Shown here piece by piece: positions 35,153 through 46,304 of a stretch of DNA of 64,000 nt. The notes under the pieces were generated by a model. It was not told the origin of the DNA and did not search any database. It was given only the letters and a program-made list of their open reading frames with translations. A program made the position numbers and the translations under genes. The stretch is from Mycoplasmopsis fermentans PG18 (GTDB taxonomy: Bacteria > Bacillota_I > Bacilli_A > Mycoplasmatales > Metamycoplasmataceae). How positions within the stretch are numbered: the first letter of the stretch is position 1; every line of letters starts with the position of its first letter. The stretch spans positions 482,105 to 546,104 of the forward strand of contig NC_021002.1 of the NCBI RefSeq assembly GCF_000209735.1, written 5' to 3'.

Positions 35153-35632
35153 TTATTCGTATTGGTGCATATCAACATTAAATTTACTCATTACTTCATA
35201 AATTTCATCAGCATTTTTGGCTTTCATAATTTTATTATCCAAAGTATTATCTAAAGCTAAAATACTAATCATTTGTAAAGTATCAATTTGTAAATTACGA
35301 TTATTTTTACTTAATACTAAAGCAAAAACTAAATTAACATTCTTTTCATCATCAGCTTTTCAATCATTAACCCCATCATTATTCATAGTTAAAATACATA
35401 ATGTGTCTTTTTTAACTGTTGAGCTTAATGCTTGACAAATTGCAATGCCACCGCCTATTGCAGTATTCATTAATTCTTCTCTATATAAAAAAGCTTCATA
35501 TATTTTCTTTTCATCACTAACAAAGTTTTGTTCATTTAGTTGATGTGATAAAAAGTGCAAAACATCATCTTTTTTATCAAAATTTGAATGTACAAAAATA
35601 GAATTTTTGTTTAAAAAATTATTGAATTTCAT
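35153..35632 (-). CDS. PTS EIIA-like protein (fructose/mannitol/Ntr type) lacking the active histidine
   Basis: The 159 residues match the PTS_EIIA_2 fold: HFLSHQLNEQNFVSDEKKI, then YREELMNTAIGGGIAI near residue 50. In functional relatives this motif continues with Pro-His, the phosphorylated histidine. Here the bases read TGT CAA, giving Cys-Gln at residues 66-67, so normal phosphotransfer looks impossible unless another residue serves. One TGA is Trp (GVNDWKADDE). The gene precedes nothing obviously metabolic (DegV lies upstream), so a regulatory role is possible. Confidence 0.75.
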
Positions 35633-35652
35633 TTTAGTTGTTCTTTCTATTA

Positions 35653-36534
35653 TTAAATTTCTCTTTTTTCTAATCTAGGCATGATACTTAAAGAGAAAGC
35701 TTCAGGACCTGTATGAACTGCGATGGCAGAAGATGTTCATCTTTCTGTATCTATTTTAATATTTTTTTCTTTTGAAACTTTACGAACAGTTTTATTAACT
35801 TCTTCATCAATTCCGTGAATTCAGTCAATTTTGAAGTTTTCTGTTAATGTTTTGAGATCTTTTGCTTTAACGAAAGCTCCTAATTTTTTAAATATTTGAA
35901 TTATTGCACCCTTAACACCACGAGCTATTCCAGCTGTTGAAACATGTTGTTTAATAAACTTAACATAAGGATAAATTCTTAATTTAGACATTGTTTTTAA
36001 AACGAATTTTTTAAAGCTATTATTAACTCTACCGCCCTCAATCAAATAATTAAGTTTTATTGGCAAAACGTAAATTATTGAATTGTTTTTTATTCATTCT
36101 AATTCTTCAAATACTTTGTCTAGTGTTTGATATTTTTCATAAACTTTTTTAATATGATTAATAATTTCATTGTATTGGTCACCAACTCAGCAGTTATCAT
36201 AAACGTGAAAGTTTTTATATTCTTTGCAAATTGTTGCAATGTTGTTGCAACTTGAAGATAATGATGAACCAATTGGGAAGTAAATTACTTCATCATATTC
36301 TTTAGTCATTTTGTCCACTGTATCTAAAACAGCTTTAACATTTGGCATAGATGATTTAACTGATTTTCCTTGATCAAGTTTATGCAATAAATCTTCTTGG
36401 TCTAAGTCAATACCATCTTTATAAACTACACCATCAATATCTGTTAAAAAAGGAAAATAACCATAACCTTTTTTAAGAATTAGTTCTTGCGGTTCACTAA
36501 TAAAGCCGTCAACAATAAAACCTATTTTTTTCAT
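35653..36534 (-). CDS. degV: DegV family fatty-acid-binding protein
   Basis: The 293 residues match DegV proteins, which bind fatty acids and in Firmicutes act as FakB partners of a fatty-acid kinase. Visible: IGFIVDGFISEP at the start, SSMPNVKAVLD near residue 80, IYFPIGSSLSSSCNN near residue 90 and YLIEGGRVNNS near residue 160. The start ATG 36534 follows a GGAGGTCAATA site. Three TGA codons are Trp. It ends 20 bases before the EIIA-like gene. Confidence 0.9.
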
Positions 36535-36726
36535 TATTGACCTCCAGTCTTTAAATAAAAATACTTATCTATTATAATATACAATTATAAAATTTTATAA
36601 ATAATTTTAATATCATTATATCATTAATTTTTATGCATTTTTATTTTAATTTTTTAACATTTTTAATTTAGACTAAAATGCCTATAAAACAATAAAAAAA
36701 GAAAAAACACATGGTTCATCTTTTTT

Positions 36727-38343
36727 CTATTTGCAAACATATTGTACATCTAATGTTTTTACCATAAGTTCATCTAAGCCTTCTGGTAAGTTTTGATAAA
36801 TAATAACATGATTTTTAATAGTGCTAATTGTTTTAACGAAGTTTAAAAGTTTTATGTATAAAATTTGATCTTTTTCAATGTATTTGCAAATCTTTTCCGA
36901 TATAACAAAAACCTTGATATTTCCGATATTAACATAGTTAGTTAAACGGTCATTTATCTTTTCGATATATAAACCTAAGTTAATGCCTTCTTTCAAATTA
37001 CTAAAAGCATTGTTAATTAATCGATAATTAAATCCGTTTTGTAATGGTTTAATTAATAAAGTTGTTTTTGGTCGATCATATGTATTTAAATTAATTAAGT
37101 CATATTCATTTGTTTCCAAAATAATGTTTTCATCTTCTTCACAATTTTCCATTAAATATTTGTTTCATTTATTGGTATAAATCAAACGATATCACGAAAC
37201 ATTATTAAAGAATTCTGAATCTTGGTCAGAGTAACCTATGACTCTATTTTTTAAAATTGCAACTTTGCTTTGACGTTTAGTTTTATATGAAATAATTGGA
37301 ATGTTTTCTTTTATATATTGTTGCAATTCATTTTTCTTTTCATAATCAAGCATCATAGATTTAAATTCTTGATAATGGTTGTCATGTTTTGTATCTGAAA
37401 TTAATCAAGAAGAATATTTATCAAATTTGCGTTTGTTATTTAAGTGTTGTATTAAGTATTTTGATTTATCAACTAATTCTTGAACATCATCAACACTTTT
37501 GAAAGTGTTAACACTTAAAAAAGCAAAGCTATTGAAAAATGGATTAATAATTTTTCTTTCATGTAAGAATTTTAATCTTTTAAGTGCTTTTTTAGTGTAG
37601 TGGTTTAGCCAGAATGACGAATTGGTTTCAAAGATTAATAATATTAATCCGTTTTTAACGTAGTAATATCCAAACATATTATTAAGCTCAAATATTCTCA
37701 AAATATCTTCAATGTCTGATTTACTAATGACATTATTGTAGAGAAATTCATTGATGCCCAAAGCATAAGCCAAAATATATTTTTCCTTATTTAAAGCATT
37801 ATATAAATCTTCAGATTTTTTAATAAATTTAAATGTTGTTGAAGCACTTCTTTTTGGTCTTGCGTTTCAGTGGATTGTTAAGTAGTATCGATTATTTCCA
37901 AGAGGGAAGAATTTTAAAAGAATTTTTTCTTTAGTCATTTTAATGTTTAGAAGTTTTAAACCTTGAGCATTTTGATGTGTTCGATAGCCTTTAGAACTCA
38001 TCTTGCAGTAAATATTAAATCTTTTATCATTATTGTCGTTTTGTGAAAGATATTCAGTCAAGTTTTTTTGGCTCTCTTCATCTAAGTAAGAAAGAAAGAC
38101 ATCAAAGTCGACATATTGATTAGCTGAAAGACCTTGAAGACGTGAGTCCATGTTTAAAGATCCACTTAAGCTTTTAGAACTCAAGCGAATTATTTTTTTT
38201 TGTCCAAAGTCTAATTTAAAGATTGCTAAACCATTTGTTTTGACTTTATGAACATGATTTAAGTAAATAAAAACTATAATAAAGATGTCTATTAAAATAA
38301 CACATGCTATTATAATTGCTATTCCCAATAATAATTGATCCAT
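36727..38343 (-). CDS. membrane-anchored hypothetical protein, 538 residues
   Basis: Not recognised with certainty. A single N-terminal membrane segment (about residues 5-28, ending IFIIVFIYLNHV) anchors a large soluble domain that is probably cytoplasmic. The domain has conserved-looking stretches (ILAYALGINEF, LLIFETNSSFW) but no catalytic motif I can name. It reads through several TGA codons. The ATG 38343 follows AAAAGGAGCATT and lies just after the uvrD stop, so it may belong to the uvrD transcript. Three- or four-gene run with RDD and glycosyltransferase-like genes. Confidence 0.8.
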
Positions 38344-38366
38344 AATGCTCCTTTTTACTAAAATAG

Positions 38367-38377
38367 CTGTTTTATAG
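38367..38377 (+). repeat. dispersed intergenic motif CTGTTTTATAG, copy 4
   Basis: Exact copy in the 43-base gap between uvrD and the membrane-anchored gene. Confidence 0.5.
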
Positions 38378-38386
38378 GTTTATTTG

Positions 38387-40558
38387 TTAATCATCTCTAT
38401 TTTTTAAAAGTCGAATTGAAGCGTGATTTTTAGCTAAAACTTTGATTGTTTTTTGTCCTGTGAATCTAACGCTAATTGTATCGTTTTCAACAGCCACAAC
38501 TTGGCCTTCGCCAAAGAAGGTGTGGCTAATAATGTCACCTACTATAATTTTTTTGTTCAAAGCTTTTATTTGTTTTTCGTCAACTATTTCATCAAAATCA
38601 AGGCCAACAGAACCTGTTTTAAGAATAAAGTTTTTAAGTTCAATTCCCATTTCACGAATAAAACGTGATGGTTTCTTTTCTAAATCTGTACCAATTAAAT
38701 ATCCACGACTATCGCTAATAAATAATCTATTTCTTGCTCTGGTAATTGCCACATAAGCAAGTCTTCTTTCTTCTTCTAAAGCATCATCTGAGTTTGATTT
38801 TAATGATTTATAGTTAGGGAAAATTTGATCACTCATTCCCACTAAAAAGATATTGTCAAATTCTAATCCTTTAGCAGAGTGGACTGTCATAAGTGTTACA
38901 TAATTTGTAAAGTTATCATATTCATCACCTGCTGAAAGTAGTGAAACTGATTCTAAGTATTCTTTAATACTCTTATTTGGATTCTTCTTTTCTCAAGTTA
39001 CTATTGAGCGAATTAATTCAGCAACATTATCTTTAGCAGTGCCACGAAGTGAGGTTTCTTCTTCTATATGTTCATAGTAGCCAATTTCCTTTAAGAATTT
39101 ATCTAAAACAACACTAATTGAGTTGCTTTTTAAAGCTTGACGATAAAGGTTGATTTTGTTAAGAAACTTAACAATGTTGTTTTTAACATTTAAAGGTACT
39201 GGCAATTCCTTGTAATATTTAATTAAATATGAATAGAGAGTTAATTTTTTATTATTTGCTGCTTCTTGTAATTTTTTAAGAGTTGCTTCTCCGATTTTAC
39301 GGTTTGGAACATTAATTATTCTATTTAATGAAACATCAGAGCCATCATAGATAACTCTTAAAAATGCTAGAGCATTCTTAACTTCAGTTCTTTGGAAGAA
39401 TTTTTGACCATTAAAAATCTTGTGGTTAATATTTTCATTAATTAATTCTTCTTCGAAAGGACGCGAATAATAATTTGAACGGTAAAAAATAGCAATATTT
39501 TTAAGCTGAATTTTTTGTTTCTTTAATTCATTAATTTTTTGGACCACTCATCTAGCTTCAGCTTCGACACTAAAAGCATGAATAAATTCTATTGGTGTTC
39601 CTTGTTCACGATTTGTTATTAAATCTTTACTAAAACGTTTTTTGTTGTGTTTGATTAATTTGTTAGCTGCATCTAAAATTGTTTTAGTTGAGCGGTAATT
39701 TGTATTTAAAATAATCGTTTTAGTATTCTTGAAATCCTTATCAAAATCAAGGATCAAATTAACATCAGCTCCTCTTCAACCATAAATAGTTTGGTCAGGA
39801 TCACCAACAATTGTTAATTGAGCATTTGAAGATAAGTATTTAACAATATCATATTGGATAGTTGAAGTGTCTTGGAATTCATCAACTAAAACATATGAAT
39901 ATTTTTTACTTCAAATTTTTGCCACTTCAGGGAAGTTGTCAAATAATTCCTTAACTTTGATAATTAAGTCATCAAAATCGAGACATTTTTTGCTTGTTAA
40001 ATATTGATTATATTTAGAATAAATTTTTCCAACGAGTGCATTAGATCTATGCTTTTCTTTAGCATCTAATTCTTTAACAATTTCGTCTTCACTAAAGCCT
40101 TGGTTCTTGGCTCATGAGAAAATCTTCATAACATTTTTGTATGAAACATCTTCATTTGAAATGCCTTCAGCTTTATAAAGTTGAGCAATAATTGTCTTCT
40201 TATCTGTTTCATCAATAATTTGGAAGTCATTACTTAAATTAACATGAATAGCTTCCTTCCTTAAAATCTTTGAGCTTAAAGAGTGGAAAGTACAAATATC
40301 GATTTGATTAGCTTCTTCGCCGACGTATTGTTTAACACGTTCGCTCATTTCGTTCGCAGCTTTATTAGTGAAAGTCACTGCTAAAATTGAACGTGGGCTA
40401 ATTCCAAGTTCATTAATTAAATAAGCCACCTTCCTAGTTAAAACTCTAGTTTTACCACTTCCAGCTCCAGCGATGATTCTTAAAGGACCATCAAAATACA
40501 TTAAAGCTTCTTTTTGTTCAGCATTTAATGAATTCAAAATTTCATCTCGTTTGCTCAT
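38387..40558 (-). CDS. pcrA: ATP-dependent 3'-5' DNA helicase UvrD/PcrA
   Basis: Superfamily 1A helicase for repair and replication. The 723 residues contain the Walker A segment IIAGAGSGKTRVLTRK near residue 28, LAVTFTNKAANEM near 60, LNTNYRSTK near 275, TVHSAKGLEFDNIFL near 557 and VAITRARNRLFIS near 600. The C-terminal tail carries a small Tudor-like region (GDIISHTFFGEGQVVAVE) typical of PcrA. The start ATG 40558 has AGGAGGAGA, which overlaps the upstream RDD stop. Confidence 0.96.
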
Positions 40559-40570
40559 ATAAGTCTCCTC

Positions 40571-41221
40571 CTATTTTTTAATGTAAATTACAGCTTCATT
40601 ATTACTTTTGAATGGTAACAGTTTGATTTCATCTAAATAGCTTGATTGTGAGTAATGTTTTAAGTATGTTACTCTGGTGTTTGTTGAACGATCAAAAAGT
40701 CCAAGTCTGGTTCTTAAAGCCATTTCCATAATGTAATTAATTAAGATTAAAGTGAATCAAAAGCCAGATAAAAATATGATTAGTTTTGAGGCAATTTGAA
40801 AACGATAATTGCCTTCATGTTTTTTAATTATGAATTGACTAAAGTCATTAAATTCATTTGGCATAACTAGTGTTATTGGGATTAAAATTATTAAAAATCA
40901 GAAAATTAAAGCAAATGCATTTCTTCTTAAAGGTAATAATTTTAAAGCTAAAGGAGTCATCTTTTTAGCAGGTATTATTTGTACTCTAAAAATCAGCATT
41001 CCAATTGTTCTACTACTATAAAACAATGGAATTAGTAAAAATAGCACAAGTAAAATAACTGTTGAAAATATAATAAAAGAATAAAAGTTAATTGCCTTGA
41101 CAACACCTTTATGGACCATTAAAAAGTAATAATTTAAAATTGCTAAAGTAACAAAAAGTCCGAAGTCAAATAAATTAATTAATAGTCGATATCAAACATT
41201 AATATTTTTATGAAATTTCAT
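40571..41221 (-). CDS. RDD family membrane protein
   Basis: The 216 residues have an N-terminal Arg (VWYRLLINLFDFGLFV) with the D/F pattern typical of RDD proteins, and three to four hydrophobic segments. The motif SRTIGMLIFRVQII matches the family's second conserved block. Function of the family is not settled; some members transport ions or osmolytes. The stop TAG overlaps the ribosome-binding site of uvrD. Three TGA codons are Trp. Confidence 0.8.
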
Positions 41222-41229
41222 TTAGAATC

Positions 41230-42237
41230 CTATAAATCATCCAAAATATCTTCTCATTTTTTAACTTTAGGTAGTATTTTTAAAAAGTTAGCTTCAGGAT
41301 TATTTTTAATAACATAAATATTAGTATTAAAGAATAGACTATTGTCTAAATGTTCTTTTTCTAAGTATTTGTAAAGCTCATTAACAAAACGATCTGTACG
41401 TTTTTCATTGTAATTAATTCTGTCTTTAATAACATCTTTTGATCAGAATCTTAGTCTTCAGGTATTTAATAAAGCACCTAGAAAAATTTGCAGAAAATAC
41501 ATGCGAGCATAAGCTATTTCTTGCTCAAATTTTAAGTTATTATTTTTAACATAGTTTTCAATTGCTTTAAATTGTTCAATAAATGTTTTAGGATTCAATC
41601 ACATTGATGAAGGAATAAATTCGCGAACAATTCTTTTGTTTGTATAAAGATAACTTTGTGCTTTAAGTAGCATAAAATAGTTTAGTTCGATACAAAACTT
41701 ACTATCATTAACAACAATAGAACGGTGTTTTAAAAATTGGTTAATTAAAGATTTTTTGAAAACTTTATTAAAGATAAAAGGATATGAATATGCTAAAACT
41801 TGATGTTCTTCTTGAATGTTATAAACTTTTTCTTCTTCTAATCTTGGGTTTGGTTTTCATTTAACTGTGCCAACCAATCTTGGACGATATTCTAAAACAT
41901 CTGGATTAAATTTTTCAATATAGTTTGTTAATTCTTGTGCAAAGTAAGAACGCATTGAGTTGTCACTATTAATAATTGTGGCATAGTTTCCTTTAACTAA
42001 GTGAAAAGCACAAACTATATCACTTTGCATAGTTCTCTGACGATTATTAGTAATAAATTTTAAACGTGTGCCAAAGAATGCTAAATATCTTTCAATAATA
42101 GAATACATTTTAGCTGAAGGGTTTCTTAAAGCTAAAATTAATTCAAAATCTTGATTATTTTGATCTTTCATACCTTCTAAAATATTTTTTAAACTTTTAG
42201 CGCTATTTATTCCTGGTGAAATAATTGATAATTTCAT
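41230..42237 (-). CDS. glycosyltransferase family 2-like protein
   Basis: The 335 residues begin like a GT-A glycosyltransferase (MKLSIISPGINSAKSLKNIL, with ILEGMKDQNNQDFELIL). A short acidic motif IINSDNSM near residue 92 could replace the usual DxD, which is atypical. The C-terminal part is helical without a membrane segment. It may transfer sugars to lipids or proteins, or be an inactive relative. It starts 9 bases after the asnS stop and is followed by the RDD gene. Confidence 0.7.
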
Positions 42238-42246
42238 TTTACTCCT

Positions 42247-43605
42247 TTACATTTTAATATTTCCAGATGTTCTTGGATATGGAATAACATCTCTAATATT
42301 GTCAACACCTGTGACATACATTACTAATCTTTCAAAACCAACTCCAAAACCGCTTGAACCACTATCGCCAAAACGACGCAAGTCTAAATATCATTGCAAT
42401 TCTTCTTGACTGATTCCTACTTCTAAAGCTCTTTGAAGTAATTTGTCATATCTAACTTCTCTTTGGCTTCCACCTATTAATTCGCCAATTCCTGGCACTA
42501 ATAAGTCAAAAGCTGCTACAGTTTCATTGTCATCATTTTGTTGCATATAGAATGCTTTAAAACTTTTTGGAAAATTAATTACAGCTACTGGTCCATTAAA
42601 GATTTTTTCTGAAATATATCTTTCATGTTCAGTTGCTAAATCAAGTCCGAATTCAATATCTTGATTTTCAAATTGGTCTTTAACTTTAGCCAATTCTTTA
42701 ATTGCGTCGCGATAGTCAATAACACTAAGTTTTGTTTTTAAAAAGTGATTTAATCTTTCTAAAAGACCTTTGTCAACTGTTTCATTTAAAAATTTAAATT
42801 CAGCAGGATGTTTTTTAATTGTATTTTTGATAACAGATTTTAACATGTCATCAGCTAATTTGATTGCATCCTTTAATTCATAGAAAGCAACTTCAGGCTC
42901 AATCATTCAAAATTCTGCTGCATGTTTTTTGGTATTTGAGTGTTCTGCTCTAAAAGTAGGTGCAAAAGTATAAACTTTTTTAAATCCAATTGCATAACTT
43001 TCAGCATGCAATTGTCCTGTAACTCCTAAAGTAGCTTTTCTAGTCCCAAAAAAAGGATCTTTTGAATTTCCATCATTAACTACAAAAGTTTCTCCAGCTC
43101 CTTCACCATCATTGCTGGTAATAATAGGAGCATTGAAGTATAAGTAACCGTGTTCATCAAAATATTTATTAACTTCTTTAGCTAACGTTGATCTTATTAA
43201 CATTGTAGCTCTTAAAAGATTTGTTCTATGTCTAACATGAGGAATATCTCTTAAGGTTTCTAAATTGATTCCTTGTTTTTGAATTGGAAAGTCTAAATCA
43301 GCATCTCTTAATAATTTAACTTTAGTAGCGACTAACTCTAAAGGTTGTTGAGCTTTAGGAGTTAAAGCTACTATTCCTTTAACTTCAACTGCAGCACCTA
43401 AATGAATTTGATCTAATTTGTCAAAGTCAAATTTTTCGCCTTTGCAAGTTACTTGTAATGATTGAACAGTTGAACCATCATTAATACTAATAAATCTAAT
43501 TTTTTTGTTACCTCTATTTGATGTAACTCATGCTTTAATTTCTAAAGTTTTGTTTTTAAATTCTTTACTCTTCTCAAATAAACTTTTTATGTCACTTGTT
43601 GCCAT
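42247..43605 (-). CDS. asnS: asparaginyl-tRNA synthetase
   Basis: Class II synthetase of 452 residues: an N-terminal OB-fold ([19 protein letters not shown]) and a catalytic core with [38 protein letters not shown] (motif 2) and [15 protein letters not shown] (motif 3). The sequence [10 protein letters not shown] matches AsnRS rather than AspRS. Start ATG 43605 follows GGAGGTGGAT-like sequence. Several TGA codons are Trp. Confidence 0.96.
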
Positions 43606-43894
43606 ATCCACCTCTAATTAATACTAAATTTATTTATTATTTATTAATAATAATTTTAGCATAGAATATTAATATTAATATTAAATGAGTTTAAAAAACT
43701 TCAAAAAGTTGGTTCTGATAACAAAAAAAATTTGCAAAATAATTTAATTTAAAAATTTATCTATATAATTGCATAGGTTTATATTTAAAAAATAATAATT
43801 ATTTTTTGGCCAATAATACTGTTTTATAGGCTAATAAGCAATTTTAAGTACATTATTAATTTATATTTTATTTAATTTATGAAGGGACAAAAAT
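43606..43894. other. divergent intergenic region, AT-repeat rich
   Basis: About 290 bases between divergent asnS and the PQ-loop gene. It holds short AATATT/TTATTTA repeats (43630-43690) and one copy of the dispersed 11-base motif at 43819. No ORF is visible. Confidence 0.5.
43819..43829 (+). repeat. dispersed intergenic motif CTGTTTTATAG, copy 5
   Basis: Exact copy; preceded by CCAATAATA and followed by GCTAATAAGC, giving weak inverted flanks. Confidence 0.5.
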
Positions 43895-44629
43895 ATGGAA
43901 ATAGCTCAATATGTTTTTGGAACTTTGGCTAGTTTATTAATGGTTTCAATCTGCATACCTCAAATTATCCAAACTCTAAAAACCAAAAGTGTTGGAAATG
44001 TTGCATATTCAACATTCATTATTTACTTTTTTGGTGGATTTATTTTTGTGCTTACTATGTTATTAAAAGATGGGGTTGGAACTTATGGTTTAAGCGATCC
44101 CCTTGTTAATATAATTGGTAATGTTACATTTGCAATTTTAATGGCCTTTACTATTACTTTATTCTTTATATATGATAAAAAAACTAATAAAGTTTTTAAA
44201 ATTGGTATTGGTTCATTACTTTGAATTTTAGCTTTAAGTGGTTTAGTATTTTTCATTGTAGTATATGCAAACAAAAATGCTAGAACTAACTTAGGACCTG
44301 ACAACGGTTGAATGATAGCGATGTCTGTTATTGCAACTTGTTGTTGTGCTTTACCTTTTACAATTCAAATTGTGAAAACAATTAAAAGTAAAAGCGCGGA
44401 TGGTCTTAGCTTACCAATGCTTTATTTAGGAATTGTATTAAATGCATTATTATGTATTTATTTAGGACTAGTAGTTCCATTTAATACAGCTACTTGATAT
44501 GTTTACGTAATTTTCCAATTAGTAGCAATAGCTGTTTATGTTGTACAAACTTACTTATATTATCATTTCAAAAATAAAGCTAAAAACGTTCAAAGTGAAC
44601 AAGAAGTTCAAATTGAAACTAATAACTAA
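43895..44629 (+). CDS. PQ-loop transporter-like membrane protein
   Basis: The 244 residues have about seven hydrophobic segments and two PQ-loop repeats: SICIPQIIQTLKTKSVGNV near residue 18 and CALPFTIQIVKTIKSKSADG near residue 150, as in SWEET and cystinosin-like carriers. The second repeat has PF in place of PQ. Substrate unknown; sugars or amino acids are likely classes. The ATG 43895 follows AAGGGACAAAAAT. Single-gene unit with a strong terminator. Confidence 0.85.
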
Positions 44630-44643
44630 AATTCAAAATGATT

Positions 44644-44668
44644 ATGAGGCTTTTAAGCCTCATTTTTA
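44644..44668 (+). terminator. PQ-loop gene terminator
   Basis: ATGAGGCTT and AAGCCTCAT form a 9-bp perfect stem with a 2-base loop, followed by TTTTATTTTT. Confidence 0.9.
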
Positions 44669-44732
44669 TTTTTAAAAAATTAATTTAGTATAAAATAAAA
44701 AAGATTAACGTAATAAAAAAATGGAGGCAATT

Positions 44733-46052
44733 ATGCAAATTAATAAAAAAGAAATTAATAATTTATATAAAAAATATTTAAAAAATTCAAACAATAAATT
44801 AATAGAAAGCGCTGTTACTAAAAATGGTATTTTCAATGCAAGTTATAACAATGACATGCAAACAAAACATAATTTTGAATTTAATACAGAAGTAGCTAAA
44901 GCTGGAATGACTAATCAAAAAAGTTCAGGACGTTGCTGAATTTTTGCAGGTCTAAATATGCTTAAATTAAAAGCTACTAAAAGTCTAAATGTTGAAAATT
45001 TCGAATTTAGCCAAAATTACTTTTTATTTTGAGACAAGTTAGAAAAATCAAATACATTTTTACAATTAATGATTGATAATCCTAAATTAAAATATGAAGA
45101 TCGTCTTTTTGCTTTCTTAATGGAAGGCAGTGTTAGCGATGGTGGATATTGAGAATGAGTATCAGGCTTAATTAAAAAATATGGAGCTGTTCCTAAAATC
45201 GTTATGCCTGAAACATTTAACTCAAGCAATACTCACGGTTTAAATACTGCATTAAATTGTCAATTAATTAGTGCGACAAAAGAAATTAGAGAAGCTATTA
45301 AAAATAAAGCTAGTCAAGAAGTTTTAATGAAAATTAAACATGAAGCTCTTGAAAGAATTTTTGAAATCAATGCTAAATCATTAGGTTTACCTCCTCAAAA
45401 ATTTTCATTTGAATATCGTGATAAATATAAAAAATTTATCAGAATCGAAAATGTAACACCATTAGAATTCTTAGAAAAACATGTAGGTACAGATTTTCTT
45501 AATAAAGTTAATTTATTAGATGATCCTCGTAAAGAAAATCCTAAAAATAGATTGCTTGTAGCTAAATACTACAAATCAGTTATCGAAGAAAAAGGATTAG
45601 AGTCACTTAATGTTACAATGGATGTAATTAAAAAAGCTGTTATTGCTTCATTAAAAGATAATGAGCCAGTTTGATTTGATTGTGATGTTGATGCTTATAG
45701 CGATCGTAAAGGTGGAATATTTGATATTGATCTTTATGAATATGAAGAAATGTTGAATATTAAAAATACTTTAACTAAAGAAGATAGAGTTAATTATCGT
45801 CTTTCAGTTCAAACTCATGCTATGACAATTGTTGGTGTTAATTTAGATAAAGATAATAATCCAATTAATTGAGAAATTGAAAACTCATGAGGAGAAGATG
45901 TTGGTAAAAAAGGTTACTTCTCAATGAGTGATAGATGATTTGATGAATATGTTTTTGGAGTTATTGTAGATCCTAAATATGTAGATAAAGTTGCTCTTAA
46001 AGGTTTAGAAAAACCTGCTATTGAATTAGAGCCTTGAGATCCTTTATCATAA
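44733..46052 (+). CDS. pepC: C1 aminopeptidase (PepC/bleomycin hydrolase type)
   Basis: Cysteine aminopeptidase of 439 residues acting on imported peptides. The catalytic cysteine lies in NQKSSGRCWIFAGLN near residue 67, the histidine in VQTHAMTIVG near residue 370 and the asparagine in WEIENSWGED near 390. The start is ATG 44733, with GGAGGCAATT before it; the in-frame ATG 44721 includes that site. Many TGA codons are Trp. A terminator with the dispersed motif in its loop follows. Confidence 0.95.
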
Positions 46053-46067
46053 TAAATTATTAGTATA

Positions 46068-46114
46068 AAAAAATAACCAATAAGGCTGTTTTATAGTTTA
46101 ATTGGTTATTTTTT
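46068..46114. terminator. bidirectional terminator with the conserved 11-base motif in its loop
   Basis: AAAAAATAACCAAT and ATTGGTTATTTTTT form a perfect 14-bp stem. The 19-base loop contains CTGTTTTATAG (46086-46096). It serves pepC and, from the other side, the small CxCxxC gene whose stop lies in the loop. Confidence 0.85.
46086..46096 (+). repeat. dispersed intergenic motif CTGTTTTATAG, copy 6
   Basis: Exact copy in the loop of the pepC terminator. Confidence 0.55.
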
Positions 46115-46295
46115 TAAGTTTGTCTTTTTTAAGTTTAATTGCTAGATAAATAGTAATTGAAATAAGTATTATGACTGCTAAAGTTATTAAAACAATAGCT
46201 CAAGTTTTAGTTGTATTATCACTATTATTTATCTGTTCACTTGCTATTTTTAACATGCAAGCAGGACACTGACAATTAGTGGCATGTATAATCAT
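46098..46295 (-). CDS. 65-residue membrane peptide with CxCxxC motif
   Basis: Small ORF (MIIHATNCQCPACMLKIA... to KKITN), 65 residues with one TGA as Trp. It starts 10 bases after the mgtE stop with a strong TAGGAGGCTAGA site, so it ends the cdaA-mgtE operon. Cysteines at residues 8, 10 and 13 precede a single membrane helix (about 33-54) and a Lys-rich tail. The motif could bind a metal. No family is recognised. Confidence 0.7.
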
Positions 46296-46304
46296 TCTAG
46301 CCTC

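Noticed and set aside
41857..42237. Confident glycosyltransferase call with DxD
   Set aside because: The expected DxD is not present (IINSDNS instead), so only a family-like call is made.
43630..43690. AT-rich repeats as a replication origin
   Set aside because: No DnaA boxes and no dnaA or dnaN nearby.
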